Of a DNA stretch of 64,000 nucleotides, positions 8,015 to 16,606 are shown piece after piece. The stretch comes from Glaciimonas sp. (lineage in GTDB: Bacteria; Pseudomonadota; Gammaproteobacteria; Burkholderiales; Burkholderiaceae_D): positions 1-64,000 of the forward strand of contig JABBOV010000006.1 of the NCBI GenBank assembly GCA_012927625.1, read 5' to 3'. The notes under the pieces are model-generated. The model worked only from the letters and a program-made list of their open reading frames with translations. It searched no databases and had not been told where the DNA came from. The translations under genes were made by a program, and so were the position numbers. Every line of letters starts with the position of its first letter. Positions within the stretch are counted from its first letter, which is position 1.

Positions 8015-8971
8015 ATGCAATCACTCTGGATGCTGTGCGCCACTTTTCTGTTCGCTATCATGGGCGTCTGCGTCAAGCTCGCATCGGACTTGTATTTGAC
8101 TTCTGAAATCGTGATGTTTCGCGGTTTGATCGGTGTTCTGTTCATGCTGGCGCTGGTGCGCATCAGAGGCGGGACACTGCGCACCCGGTTTGCACGCGAA
8201 CATCTGTGGCGCGGCACAGTTGGAGTGGTCGCATTGTGGTGCTGGTTTTATTCGTTCAGCACGCTGCCGTTGGCGCTGGCGGTTACGCTCAATTACACCT
8301 CGCCGATCTGGCTTGCCATGATCCTGTTCGCAATCGGCTGGCAGCGTGGCAAGAGTCATTTGGAATGGGGCTTCGCGGTGGCGATTGCAACCAGCTTTGG
8401 CGGTGTGGCGCTGCTGCTGCAACCCAGCGTTCATGCCAACCAATGGGTCGGCAGCTTGTTTGCGCTAGGCTCCGGGATGCTCTCGGCGCTAGCTTATTTG
8501 CAGGTGCGCCGACTGGGGTTGATGGGCGAACCGGAATACCGGGTGGTGTTCTATTTTTCGCTGATCGGCTTATGTGCCGGCCTCTTCGGCACGCTAATCA
8601 TTACCGGCAGCCCGGCTACGCTGCTGCACCCGCACAGCGGCCGCGGAATCGCGCTGCTGCTCGGCCTGGGCATCAGTGCAACAATTGCCCAGGTCGCCAT
8701 GACGCGCGCCTACCGGCTCGGCAATGCGCTAGTCACCGCCAACTTGCAATACAGCGGCATCGTGTTTTCCAGCCTTTGGGGCATCCTGCTCTGGGGCGAT
8801 ATGCTGGGACTGAATAGTTGGCTGGGCATCGCGGTAATCCTGATTAGCGGCATCAGCGCCACTTATTACAATGCCCGCAATGCTCGCAATGCAGCATTGA
8901 TTGCGGTCACAGAAACCGTTACGAACGGCCCGAAAACCAGCAACGAAACTATCAACCCCAGGAGCGCTTAA
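8015..8971 (+). CDS. DMT-superfamily (EamA) transporter
   Basis: This 318-residue inner-membrane protein has ten hydrophobic segments arranged as two EamA repeats: roughly residues 1-135 beginning SLWMLCATFLFAIMGVCVK, and 145-290 ending GIAVILISGISATYYN. Proteins of this family export metabolites or drugs. The substrate cannot be read from sequence. The stop overlaps the start of the sulfurtransferase gene by one base (TAATG), so the pair is co-translated. No strong ribosome-binding site precedes the ATG. Confidence 0.88.
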   Translation: MQSLWMLCATFLFAIMGVCVKLASDLYLTSEIVMFRGLIGVLFMLALVRIRGGTLRTRFAREHLWRGTVGVVALWCWFYSFSTLPLALAVTLNYTSPIWLAMILFAIGWQRGKSHLEWGFAVAIATSFGGVALLLQPSVHANQWVGSLFALGSGMLSALAYLQVRRLGLMGEPEYRVVFYFSLIGLCAGLFGTLIITGSPATLLHPHSGRGIALLLGLGISATIAQVAMTRAYRLGNALVTANLQYSGIVFSSLWGILLWGDMLGLNSWLGIAVILISGISATYYNARNARNAALIAVTETVTNGPKTSNETINPRSA

Positions 8972-9846
8972 TGTCATTTACTACCGCATTCACCACCCTG
9001 ATCAGCGCCGCCGAACTGGCGCAACACTTGCCCGATAACGGCTGGGTCATACTGGATTGCCGCCACGACCTCGCCAATCCCGAAGCCGGACGCAACGCCT
9101 ACGCTGACGGCCATCTGCCGCAGGCGCAATTCGCGCACCTCGACTGCGATCTGGCCGGCCGCATGACCGGCCATGATGGACACGATGGTCCATTCCGCGG
9201 CCGCCACCCATTGCCGGAGCGCGACATATTCGTGGAGACATTACGTCACTGGGGCATTAATAACGACACGCAGGTAATCGCCTACGACGCCAGCGGCGGC
9301 ATGTTCGCAGCCCGGTTGTGGTGGATGCTGCGCTGGGTCGGGCACGACGCGGTGGCGGTGCTGGACGGCGGCCTGCCGGCCTGGCAACAGGGCGGCAACC
9401 TACTGACCAAAGACACGCCGGTACTGCGGCGCGGCACGCTCACAGCCCGTGCCACACTGACCGTCAGCGTAGACGTTGCCGCCGTACTGACCAATCTGAC
9501 CAACCCTGCACGCACGATGCTGGATGCGCGCTCGCCGGACCGCTTTCGGGGCGAAAACGAAACCCTGGACGCGGTCGGCGGCCATATTCCCGGCGCTAAA
9601 AACCGCTTCTTCAAAGACAACCTGCAAGCCGACGGCCGCTTCAAACCGGCGGCCCAATTGCAGACCGAATTCGCCGCCCTGATCGACACCCCGCAAGCGA
9701 CCATCGCCCAATGCGGCTCCGGCGTCACCGCTTGCCACAATCTGCTGGCCATGGAAGTAGCCGGATTGCCGGGCGCGGCGCTATATCCCGGCTCCTGGAG
9801 CGAATGGTGCGCCGACCCGGCGCGCCCGGTGGCGACTGGCGAATAA
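8971..9846 (+). CDS. sseA: 3-mercaptopyruvate/thiosulfate sulfurtransferase
   Basis: This 291-residue protein has two rhodanese domains, an inactive N-terminal one (about 10-140) and a catalytic C-terminal one (about 165-285). The active-site loop is C248-G-S-G-V-T-A, the form typical of 3-mercaptopyruvate sulfurtransferases rather than the CRKGVT of thiosulfate-specific rhodaneses. It would transfer sulfane sulfur to cyanide or thiols. Structural motifs include ILDCRHDL near residue 30 and LDARSPDRFRG. It is translationally coupled to the DMT transporter upstream. AGGAGCG lies just before the ATG, inside the upstream gene. Confidence 0.9.
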   Translation: MSFTTAFTTLISAAELAQHLPDNGWVILDCRHDLANPEAGRNAYADGHLPQAQFAHLDCDLAGRMTGHDGHDGPFRGRHPLPERDIFVETLRHWGINNDTQVIAYDASGGMFAARLWWMLRWVGHDAVAVLDGGLPAWQQGGNLLTKDTPVLRRGTLTARATLTVSVDVAAVLTNLTNPARTMLDARSPDRFRGENETLDAVGGHIPGAKNRFFKDNLQADGRFKPAAQLQTEFAALIDTPQATIAQCGSGVTACHNLLAMEVAGLPGAALYPGSWSEWCADPARPVATGE

Positions 9847-10158
9847 ACATACTGTTATTGGTATTTTTATATACCGCTTGTTTTATATGCGGAGGATGGC
9901 ATGTTTTTTTATATACTCCGCATATTTAATTAAACAGTAAAAATTTTGCAAAGCCGGAATGCCAGCGTTTTCTTTAACAGTAAAGCGGCTGCAAGCCAGG
10001 CTGAAATTCAAATATGGTCGAGCTGAGTACCAATGTGCCGTGCGAAAGTGTGGTTTTTAAGTGACAGGATGTTTGCTGCGCCTATCTGGCGGGGATGTAT
10101 CATACGAGCCTAACCCGCGCAGAATAATCGTCAGTAAAACTCACACTCAAACAGGTAT
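9847..10158. other. 312-base AT-rich gap
   Basis: No gene is supported. The left half is very AT-rich and holds copy 1 of the 26-nt-phased dispersed element. The right half should contain the promoter of the penicillin-binding protein gene. Confidence 0.5.
9887..9919 (-). repeat. 26-nt-phased dispersed element, copy 1
   Basis: On the minus strand GGAGTAT starts at 9919 and TCCGCAT starts at 9893, exactly 26 nt further on. In this copy the ends also form a perfect 10-base inverted repeat, ATATGCGGAG against CTCCGCATAT, so an RNA hairpin is possible. It lies between sseA and the penicillin-binding protein gene. Confidence 0.7.
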
Positions 10159-13100
10159 ATGCGGGAAGCAAAATCATTCTATTTTTGGTTCAAGGCAGCG
10201 CTGGCAGGCACGCTATTGATTGTTATCGTCGCCGTTGGGTTGCTGGTGGCGCAGGAAATGCGCAGCTCGACCTATCAGGCGCATTTTTTTGCCCAACTGG
10301 CGCAGAAGATGACGTATGCGGTCGGACCTGGCCCCAGTCCGTTGATCCGATTCCCGCAGAAAACACCGTATGACGAGCGCCTTGGCTATTCCGAATTACC
10401 GGTGTTGATCGGCAATCTGCAAAAACACGATTTCACAATCGTCCAGCAAGCGCGGATTTCGCCGCGCATGGCACAACTGGTCGATGACGGTTATTTCGCG
10501 CCGTATCCCGAAAAACTCCAGAGCGGCCTGACGATTTTCGATTGTCACAACGACCGTTTGCTGGAGCAGCGTTATCCGCAGCGGGTCTTCAAGAATTTTG
10601 ACGATCTGGCGCCGACTTTGATCGATAGCCTGCTGTTCATCGAGAACCGCGAATTGCTCGACGTGCGCTATCCGAAGCGCAATCCGGCAGTGGAATGGGA
10701 TCGGCTGGCGATGGCGTCGTTCAATCAAGTTTTGCAAAAAGTCGGCGGCACCGGCAAAGCCGCCGGCGGCAGCACGCTGGCGACCCAAATCGAAAAATAC
10801 CGCCACTCTCCCGATGGCCGCACCGCTTCGATCGAGGACAAGTTGCGCCAAATGGTCTCGGCCTCCTTGCGCGCTTACCAGCAGGGCGAAGACACCAGCG
10901 CGGCGCGACGCCAGATCGTGGTCAATTACATGAATACCATGCCGCTCTCGGCCCGGCCCGGCTTCGGCGAAGTGCATGGCGTGGGCGACGGTTTGTGGGT
11001 CTGGTACGGGCGCGACTTCGCCGAAGTGCAACGCATCCTGAAGTCCGGCCCGAACGGCAATCCGGGCGAACAGGCGCTGCTGTACAAGCAGGCATTAAGC
11101 CTGCTGATCTCGCAGCGCCGGCCGTCCTATTATTTCAACGGTAAAGAAGCCGAACTGGAACAGTTGACCAACAGTTATCTGCGCTTGCTGGGCAGCGCCG
11201 GCGTGATTCCGCCGGCGCTGCAGGATGGCGCCCTCAAAGCGCAACTGAACCGGCACCCGATGCGGGACACGGCACCGGCGATTTCCTTCATTGCGCGCAA
11301 AGCCGCCAACACGGTACGCACGCATTTGGCCGGCCTGCTGGGCGGCAGCCGCCTGTACGATCTGGATCGGCTCGATGTCAGCGTGGCCAGCACTCTGGAC
11401 GCGCCGGTGCAAGCGGCAGTCGCCGACTTGTTGCGCGGTTTGCGCTTGCCGGCCAACGCCGCCGCCGCTGGGCTCAACAGCAAGCAATTGCTGGGGCGCG
11501 GCGACCCGGCCAAGGTGGTGTACAGCTTCACACTTTACGAGCGCGGCGTGAACGCGAATATGCTGCGCGTGCAGACCGATAATTTCGACCAGCCGCTCAA
11601 TATCAACGAAGGCACCAAGCTTGACCTCGGCTCGACTGCCAAGCTGCGCACGCTGCTGACCTATCTCGACATCATCGCCAATTTGCACCAGCGTTTGGCG
11701 ACGCTGGAGAATACGCAATTACGCGCGCAGGAAGTCGACCAAAAAGACGTTCTGACACGTTGGGCGGTCGATTATCTGATCAGAGCGCAAGACAAAAGCC
11801 TGAGCCCGATGCTGGCGGCGGCACTGGAGCGGCGCTATTCGGCCAGCCCGGCGGAAGGGTTTTATACCGGCGGCGGCTTGCACCATTTCGACAATTTCCA
11901 GCATTCCGACGACAGCAAGATAATGTCGGTGCGCGACGCTTTGCGCAATTCGGTCAACCTGGTGTTCATCCGTTTGATGCGCGACGTGGTGCATCACTAC
12001 ATGTTCCAGATCCCCGGTTCTACCGCCAAGCTGCTGCGCGACGCCGACGATCCGCGCCGGGCCGCTTACCTGGCCCGTTTCGCCGACCGCGAAGGGCAGG
12101 TATTCATGCGTCGATTCCTGGTCAAATACCAAGGCAAGAGCGCGCAGCAGGCCGAGGATTTGCTGTTAGAAAACGTACGCCCAACCGTGTCGCGGCTGGC
12201 CGCCATCTTCCGCACCATTTTGCCGGAGGCGCCGGCCGGGCAATTTGCGATTTTTTTGAAAAGCCAACTAGCGCCCGGCACCGAACTGGATGAAAAAAGA
12301 ATCGCCGCGCTCTACTTGCAATATGCGCCGCAAAACATGTCGCTGGCCGATCGCGGCTACCTGGCCGGAATTCACCCGCTGGAACTGTGGCTGGTAGGTT
12401 ATCTGCGCAACCATCCGGGCGCGACCCAGACACAAGTCATGCAAGCCAGCGCTGCGCAGCGGCAGGATGTGTACGCATGGTTGTTCAAAACCCGACGCAA
12501 GAATAAGCAGGACACGCGGATTTTGAATCTGCTCGAAGGCGAAGGGTTTCTGGAAGTCCACCGGCAATGGGCGCGGCTGGGTTATCCGTTCGATACCATG
12601 GTGCCGTCGTACGCCTCGGCGCTGGGCGCATCGGCCGATCGTCCGGCTGCGCTGGCCGAATTAATGGGAATCATCGTCAACGATGGCCTCAGAAAACCCG
12701 ATCTGCGCATCAAGGAGCTGCACTTCGCGGCCGCCACTCCGTATGAAACCCTGCTGCAACACAAGCCCAAAACAGTAGAACAAGTACTGGCGCCGGAAGT
12801 AGCGCAAGCGGTGCGCGGCGCATTGCGGCTGGTGGTGGAAGAAGGTACCGCAAAACGCATTAAACAAGCGTTCGTGCGACCCGACGGCAGCAGCATCCCG
12901 GTCGGCGGCAAGACCGGCACCGGCGACCACCGCTTCGACACCTACGGCGCGCACGGCCAATTGATTTCATCGCGGGTGGTGAACCGCACCGCCACCTTCG
13001 TCTTCAACATCGATGAGCGCTTTTTCGGCACCATCATCGCCTATGTAGCCGGCCCGCAGGCCGCCGATTACGACTTCACCAGCGGCTTGCCGGTGCAACT

Positions 13101-13176
13101 GCTGAAGGTGCTGGCGCCGCAGCTGCTGCCCTTGATCAATGCCGCGCCCGATGGGGCAAATGCTTGCTTACGTTGA
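10159..13176 (+). CDS. class A penicillin-binding protein, atypical long form
   Basis: This 1005-residue bitopic membrane protein is predicted to polymerise glycan and cross-link peptidoglycan. A membrane segment (about 10-32) is followed by a family 51 glycosyltransferase domain with IENREL near residue 159, the place of the EDxxF motif, and GGSTLATQ near 203. The transpeptidase domain has S-T-A-K near residue 492, SVN near 596 and K-T-G near 916. The SxN-to-KTG interval of about 320 residues is well above the usual spacing, so a large insertion sits in the transpeptidase domain (about 620-830, including a stretch of short helices). The first glycosyltransferase motif departs from the consensus. 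It is monocistronic, and AGG lies a few bases upstream of the ATG. Confidence 0.85.
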   Translation: MREAKSFYFWFKAALAGTLLIVIVAVGLLVAQEMRSSTYQAHFFAQLAQKMTYAVGPGPSPLIRFPQKTPYDERLGYSELPVLIGNLQKHDFTIVQQARISPRMAQLVDDGYFAPYPEKLQSGLTIFDCHNDRLLEQRYPQRVFKNFDDLAPTLIDSLLFIENRELLDVRYPKRNPAVEWDRLAMASFNQVLQKVGGTGKAAGGSTLATQIEKYRHSPDGRTASIEDKLRQMVSASLRAYQQGEDTSAARRQIVVNYMNTMPLSARPGFGEVHGVGDGLWVWYGRDFAEVQRILKSGPNGNPGEQALLYKQALSLLISQRRPSYYFNGKEAELEQLTNSYLRLLGSAGVIPPALQDGALKAQLNRHPMRDTAPAISFIARKAANTVRTHLAGLLGGSRLYDLDRLDVSVASTLDAPVQAAVADLLRGLRLPANAAAAGLNSKQLLGRGDPAKVVYSFTLYERGVNANMLRVQTDNFDQPLNINEGTKLDLGSTAKLRTLLTYLDIIANLHQRLATLENTQLRAQEVDQKDVLTRWAVDYLIRAQDKSLSPMLAAALERRYSASPAEGFYTGGGLHHFDNFQHSDDSKIMSVRDALRNSVNLVFIRLMRDVVHHYMFQIPGSTAKLLRDADDPRRAAYLARFADREGQVFMRRFLVKYQGKSAQQAEDLLLENVRPTVSRLAAIFRTILPEAPAGQFAIFLKSQLAPGTELDEKRIAALYLQYAPQNMSLADRGYLAGIHPLELWLVGYLRNHPGATQTQVMQASAAQRQDVYAWLFKTRRKNKQDTRILNLLEGEGFLEVHRQWARLGYPFDTMVPSYASALGASADRPAALAELMGIIVNDGLRKPDLRIKELHFAAATPYETLLQHKPKTVEQVLAPEVAQAVRGALRLVVEEGTAKRIKQAFVRPDGSSIPVGGKTGTGDHRFDTYGAHGQLISSRVVNRTATFVFNIDERFFGTIIAYVAGPQAADYDFTSGLPVQLLKVLAPQLLPLINAAPDGANACLR

Positions 13177-13240
13177 GGTCGACTAGCCTATTTGGTAGTG
13201 CCGCTCCTTTTGTTGGTTGGATATACATTAACCCTAAAAT

Positions 13241-13261
13241 ATTTAATATTTAATATTTAAT
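13241..13261. repeat. tandem heptamer ATTTAAT x3
   Basis: Three perfect head-to-tail copies of ATTTAAT occur here in an AT-rich patch between the penicillin-binding protein and the small frame. It is a short low-complexity tract and no function is visible. Confidence 0.7.
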
Positions 13262-13284
13262 TATTGTTCAAAATAGGAAATGTA

Positions 13285-13407
13285 ATGCCATCGAAATTGA
13301 ATGCGCACGTTAGTGTGAATTACGAAATTGACCAGCTTCCGCGCTGGAAGGAAATACAGGAAAAAATCAGCAAAACTGTATTGTCATTTGTTACGAGGAA
13401 TAATTGA
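13285..13407 (+). CDS. small ORF, 40 residues
   Basis: I do not recognise this product. It begins MPSKLNAHVSVNYEIDQLPR, is charged, and is probably one or two helices. Support for translation is AGGA 7-8 bases before the ATG and a stop only 3 bases before the alpha/beta hydrolase start; the GAGGAA in its end could also serve that gene. It could be a leader peptide, a small protein, or the tail of a larger lost gene. It is too short for composition tests. Confidence 0.4.
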   Translation: MPSKLNAHVSVNYEIDQLPRWKEIQEKISKTVLSFVTRNN

Positions 13408-13410
13408 GCC

Positions 13411-14106
13411 ATGAAGACGATCGTTATCCCGCCCCTCCTCTGCTCGCCTCTTGCCTACGTCCCAGTGCTAGACACGCTCTGGTCCCGAGGGCAAGTCACC
13501 ATCGCAGACACACGCCGCGATAAAACCATCGCGGCCATGGCAGAACGAATCCTGCGGGAGAACACGGGGGACTTCGCTGTTCTCGGAACGAGTATGGGCG
13601 GGTACGTTGCCCTCGAGGTGATGCGGCAGGCACCCGAGCGCGTCACCGCACTCGCGCTCGTGAGCACATCCGCTCGGGCCGACACTGACGAGCAGAAGGT
13701 GGCCCGCGCTAGACAATCGGCCCTCGTTGAAGCAGGACAATTCACAACTCTGATCGATGCCGCCTTCCCCGGCGTGGTCGCGGCAGAGAACGAATCCGAC
13801 GAAACACTTCTCGCCATCTGGCGGCAGATGACGACCCCGGTCGGCGCCGACGCGTTCCTGCGGCAACAGCAGGCTGTTGTGAACCGAGCTGACCTGCGTT
13901 ACATGCTGCCCGCGATTACCTGCCCGACCGCGATCATTCACGGCGCTGGCGATCGCCTCATTCCGATTGCTGCCGCCGAAGAATTAGCGGCAGCACTGAC
14001 TACGGCCACCTACACGGTTATCAAAAATGCCGGGCACTTCCTGTTCCACGAACAACCCGCCGCAGCGCGCGCCGCCATCGTCGCGTGGCTGGACCTAGCC
14101 GTCTGA
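13411..14106 (+). CDS. alpha/beta hydrolase
   Basis: This is a 231-residue cytoplasmic serine hydrolase. The nucleophile elbow is G59-T-S61-M-G, the acid is D181 in HGAGDRLIP and the base is H209 in NAGHFLFHE. The short N terminus and small cap suit an esterase or carboxylesterase acting on a small substrate, which cannot be named. GAGGAA lies upstream of the ATG within the end of the small ORF. Codon choice (many CTC, CTCG and GTGAGC-type runs) looks different from the neighbours, hinting at transfer; this is an impression, not a measurement. The imperfect hairpin at 14108-14140 may be its terminator. Confidence 0.82.
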   Translation: MKTIVIPPLLCSPLAYVPVLDTLWSRGQVTIADTRRDKTIAAMAERILRENTGDFAVLGTSMGGYVALEVMRQAPERVTALALVSTSARADTDEQKVARARQSALVEAGQFTTLIDAAFPGVVAAENESDETLLAIWRQMTTPVGADAFLRQQQAVVNRADLRYMLPAITCPTAIIHGAGDRLIPIAAAEELAAALTTATYTVIKNAGHFLFHEQPAAARAAIVAWLDLAV

Positions 14107-14539
14107 TCGATTGTTTCCCTGGCGCCCTAGGAACAATCGCTTAGGATCCTGAAGCGGCGTTTCGCCTCGAACTGCGGTTCATGAACAATCTGGTCAGGAT
14201 CGAGGCTTTTTACTGTGAAACAACAAGCGCCGCAGGTGCGGATGCGTTCGCACCTGCTTTCACATTGAATAGCCAAGTGTGCGAATAAATTCGCACCTGC
14301 AAGATAATGGTTTCCCAATCAGATAACCGCTAATATCTTCACCCGGTCACCGTCAGCGCAGTCGATCAAAATTTTAAAAATACGGGAGTATATTTAAAAC
14401 TATGCTACTTACCGCATGTATATATTGACTCAGACATAAATACCTATAACAGTACATTGCAAGATACAGTTTATAGCCCACGCAAGACAGGAACACACGT
14501 CTGCTCGTAGGGCGTCAATAAACGCAACGCCTTACGGCC
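14107..14539. other. 433-base convergent gap with hairpins
   Basis: No gene is supported. At 14108-14140 CGATTGTTTCC is followed by GGAACAATCG, an imperfect hairpin that could end the hydrolase transcript. Two further palindromes lie at about 14232-14300: GCAGGTGCG against CGCACCTGC, and GTGCGAATAAATTCGCAC. A similar palindrome core, GCGAATTTATTCGC, recurs near 55318. Copy 2 of the 26-nt-phased element follows at 14385. Confidence 0.55.
14385..14417 (+). repeat. 26-nt-phased dispersed element, copy 2
   Basis: GGAGTAT starts at 14385 and ACCGCAT at 14411, a 26-nt offset. The spacer is AT-rich, with TATGCTACTT just before the second block. The copy sits between two convergent genes. Confidence 0.7.
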
Positions 14540-15304
14540 TTAATTGATTTGGTCGATACGCTCCAGCGTTTGTTCGACGAAATCGTTATCGGCTTCAGAA
14601 AAACGCAGTCGCACCGGATACCAGTCGCGCGTAGGCGCCAGCCAGATGTCGAGTTGCTGCTCCTTTGAATCGGGCGGCGGTGCTTTAAGCACATGCACCG
14701 CTTGCAACGTGCCGAGCGGCGTGTCGATGGCCTCTTTACCAATCACCTTGAAGCTCCAGGCTTGCGCATCGCGCGGACCGGCGACGAAAAACCGCCATTG
14801 CGATCCGGCCTTGAACTTGTTGGGTGCGCCGCGCGCGACCGCTACCAATTGCCAGATTGCACTGGTGCGATCTTGTTCGCCGCCCTGGAGCGGGTAACTC
14901 AGTTCAGATTCAGTGAATCGAATGGTTTTATCTTGACGGTTAAAGCGGGTGGTAGTGCGTGGTTTTCGAAAGCGCTTTTCGGTCGATTGCAACGGTGCCA
15001 GGCCGAATGTATCAATCGCGCCACTGCTGTCCGCTTCCAGAATCCGCCCCAGAATCGCGGCTTCGGTCTGGGTGCTGATGCTGTATTGCCGGTCTTGGGC
15101 GCGCCAGGCCACCTTGGCATTGCCGCTCAGGGAAAAACCGCTCTGCTGGGCCTTGATGCGGTACAACAAATCGGCGGAAGGTGCCAGATCGGTGGCATAG
15201 CGCTTGACCGGATGCTCAGGCAGCGACTGCGGCACGGGCTGTGCAGCAGCCGTAACACAGCACAGGCAGAGTGCCAGGAAGTTGAGGTAGGTATTACGTA
15301 ACAT
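14540..15304 (-). CDS. DUF3108 protein (exported)
   Basis: This 254-residue protein has a signal peptide (residues 1-21, ending TAAAQ) and a DUF3108 domain over nearly the whole mature part. Stretches shared with the neighbouring DUF3108 protein include GAIDTFGLAP, STEKRFRKPRTTTRF, YPLQGGEQDRTSAIWQL, and QLDIWLAPTRDWYPVRLRF. The family is periplasmic and of unknown function. It follows its larger paralogue after only 5 bases, so the two form an operon made by tandem duplication. Confidence 0.85.
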   Translation of the reverse strand: MLRNTYLNFLALCLCCVTAAAQPVPQSLPEHPVKRYATDLAPSADLLYRIKAQQSGFSLSGNAKVAWRAQDRQYSISTQTEAAILGRILEADSSGAIDTFGLAPLQSTEKRFRKPRTTTRFNRQDKTIRFTESELSYPLQGGEQDRTSAIWQLVAVARGAPNKFKAGSQWRFFVAGPRDAQAWSFKVIGKEAIDTPLGTLQAVHVLKAPPPDSKEQQLDIWLAPTRDWYPVRLRFSEADNDFVEQTLERIDQIN

Positions 15305-15309
15305 CGTTA

Positions 15310-16485
15310 TTATTCCTGTGACTTGGTAGAGGGTGGCGCAATCGGTTCGATGGCTGAGGCGGCCATATCGAGATAATCGCCATTATTTTCTGTATACCGC
15401 AGTCGAACCGGATACCACTGTTTCTGCGGCGCCAGCCAGATGTCGATTTTCTGGTCGAATGAACCGGGGCGCGGTTGCCGCACCAGATGCCATGCCTCCA
15501 TCTGACCCGCCGGAATCTGGATTTGTTCCAACCCGACGACGCGGATCGGCCAGGCTTCGGCATCGCGCACGCCAGCCACCATAACTTCGATCTGCACATC
15601 TGGCACAAACCGGCTACTGTCGCCGCGCCCCAGAGCGGCCAGTTGCCAAACGATGCTGGCCCGGTCCTGCTCGCCGCCTTGGCGCGGATACGTCAAGGTA
15701 GAAGCGGAAAAACTGATAATTTTCGGTTCGCGCTGGAAGTGCGTATTAGTGGCCGACTTGCGAAAACGTTTTTCGCTGTACAGCTGCGGCGACACGCCAA
15801 AACTATCGATTGCACCCTCGCTGCGAAATTCCAACACAGTAAAGAACAATACGCTGGCTTCACCATTGACGGTATAGACATGGCCATCGGTGTTCCAGGC
15901 GATTTTGCCGCTGCCGTATACGGCCTTGCCCTCTTTTTTCGATTGCACCTCATATTTCATTAGCACCGGCGGCGGCGGATCGATTGCCTGTTGCAACGCG
16001 GCGGCGGGTTTGGCGTCGGATGCGACGACGGATTCGGTTTTCGCATCGGGCGCAGCGGATACCGGCGGCGCAACGTCTGGCGTCAACGCCACCGCAGGTT
16101 CGATGCTGCTGCCTGGGTCTGCCATGCTGTCTATTTGATCTTTAGCCGTGGGTGTCTCAGGAGCCATCGTAGTTATTGTCGGCGCATTCGGGCTGGGTGC
16201 GGCAGACCTAGTCGTTGGAGCATGCTTTGATTTCGGCCTGGTGACTGGCCGTTGCACTGTGTGCGAAGGCGATACCGGGGTTGCCGAAGTCAACTTCGGC
16301 GTTTGACGCAACCGCAAATGCGCGGTGATTACGTTGTGCGACGGCGGTAGCGCAGCCGGCGCGGGAATGCCGATCCGCCAGCCGGTCAGATTCAAAACCA
16401 TGCCATGCAACAAGACAGAAGCCAGCAGCAAAGCAAGCCAGCGTTTTGGTTGGGCTGGTGGCGCTGAATGGGCGGATTTTGTCAT
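15310..16485 (-). CDS. DUF3108 protein with N-terminal anchor and Pro/Ala-rich linker
   Basis: This 391-residue paralogue of the downstream DUF3108 gene has a basic N terminus, a membrane segment near residues 13-35, and a Pro/Ala/Thr-rich linker of about 120 residues. The C-terminal DUF3108 domain (about 170-385) includes GAIDSFGVSP, SEKRFRKSATNTHF, YPRQGGEQDRAS and KIDIWLAPQKQWYPVRLRY. The anchor-linker-domain plan resembles TonB-type periplasm-spanning proteins, but no TonB C-terminal domain is present. It is first in the two-gene operon and divergent from the binding-protein gene at 16607. The function is unknown. Confidence 0.82.
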   Translation of the reverse strand: MTKSAHSAPPAQPKRWLALLLASVLLHGMVLNLTGWRIGIPAPAALPPSHNVITAHLRLRQTPKLTSATPVSPSHTVQRPVTRPKSKHAPTTRSAAPSPNAPTITTMAPETPTAKDQIDSMADPGSSIEPAVALTPDVAPPVSAAPDAKTESVVASDAKPAAALQQAIDPPPPVLMKYEVQSKKEGKAVYGSGKIAWNTDGHVYTVNGEASVLFFTVLEFRSEGAIDSFGVSPQLYSEKRFRKSATNTHFQREPKIISFSASTLTYPRQGGEQDRASIVWQLAALGRGDSSRFVPDVQIEVMVAGVRDAEAWPIRVVGLEQIQIPAGQMEAWHLVRQPRPGSFDQKIDIWLAPQKQWYPVRLRYTENNGDYLDMAASAIEPIAPPSTKSQE

Positions 16486-16606
16486 CCCGCAAGTGTATAT
16501 GCTAGCGGCGGTAATCGCTGTGCTACAAGCAGAGCAGTCGCGCTACCAGCAGTGCAGCGAATTTCGACCAACGCGTAAAATAAGCACTTTTTTCAGGCCG
16601 CAATCC

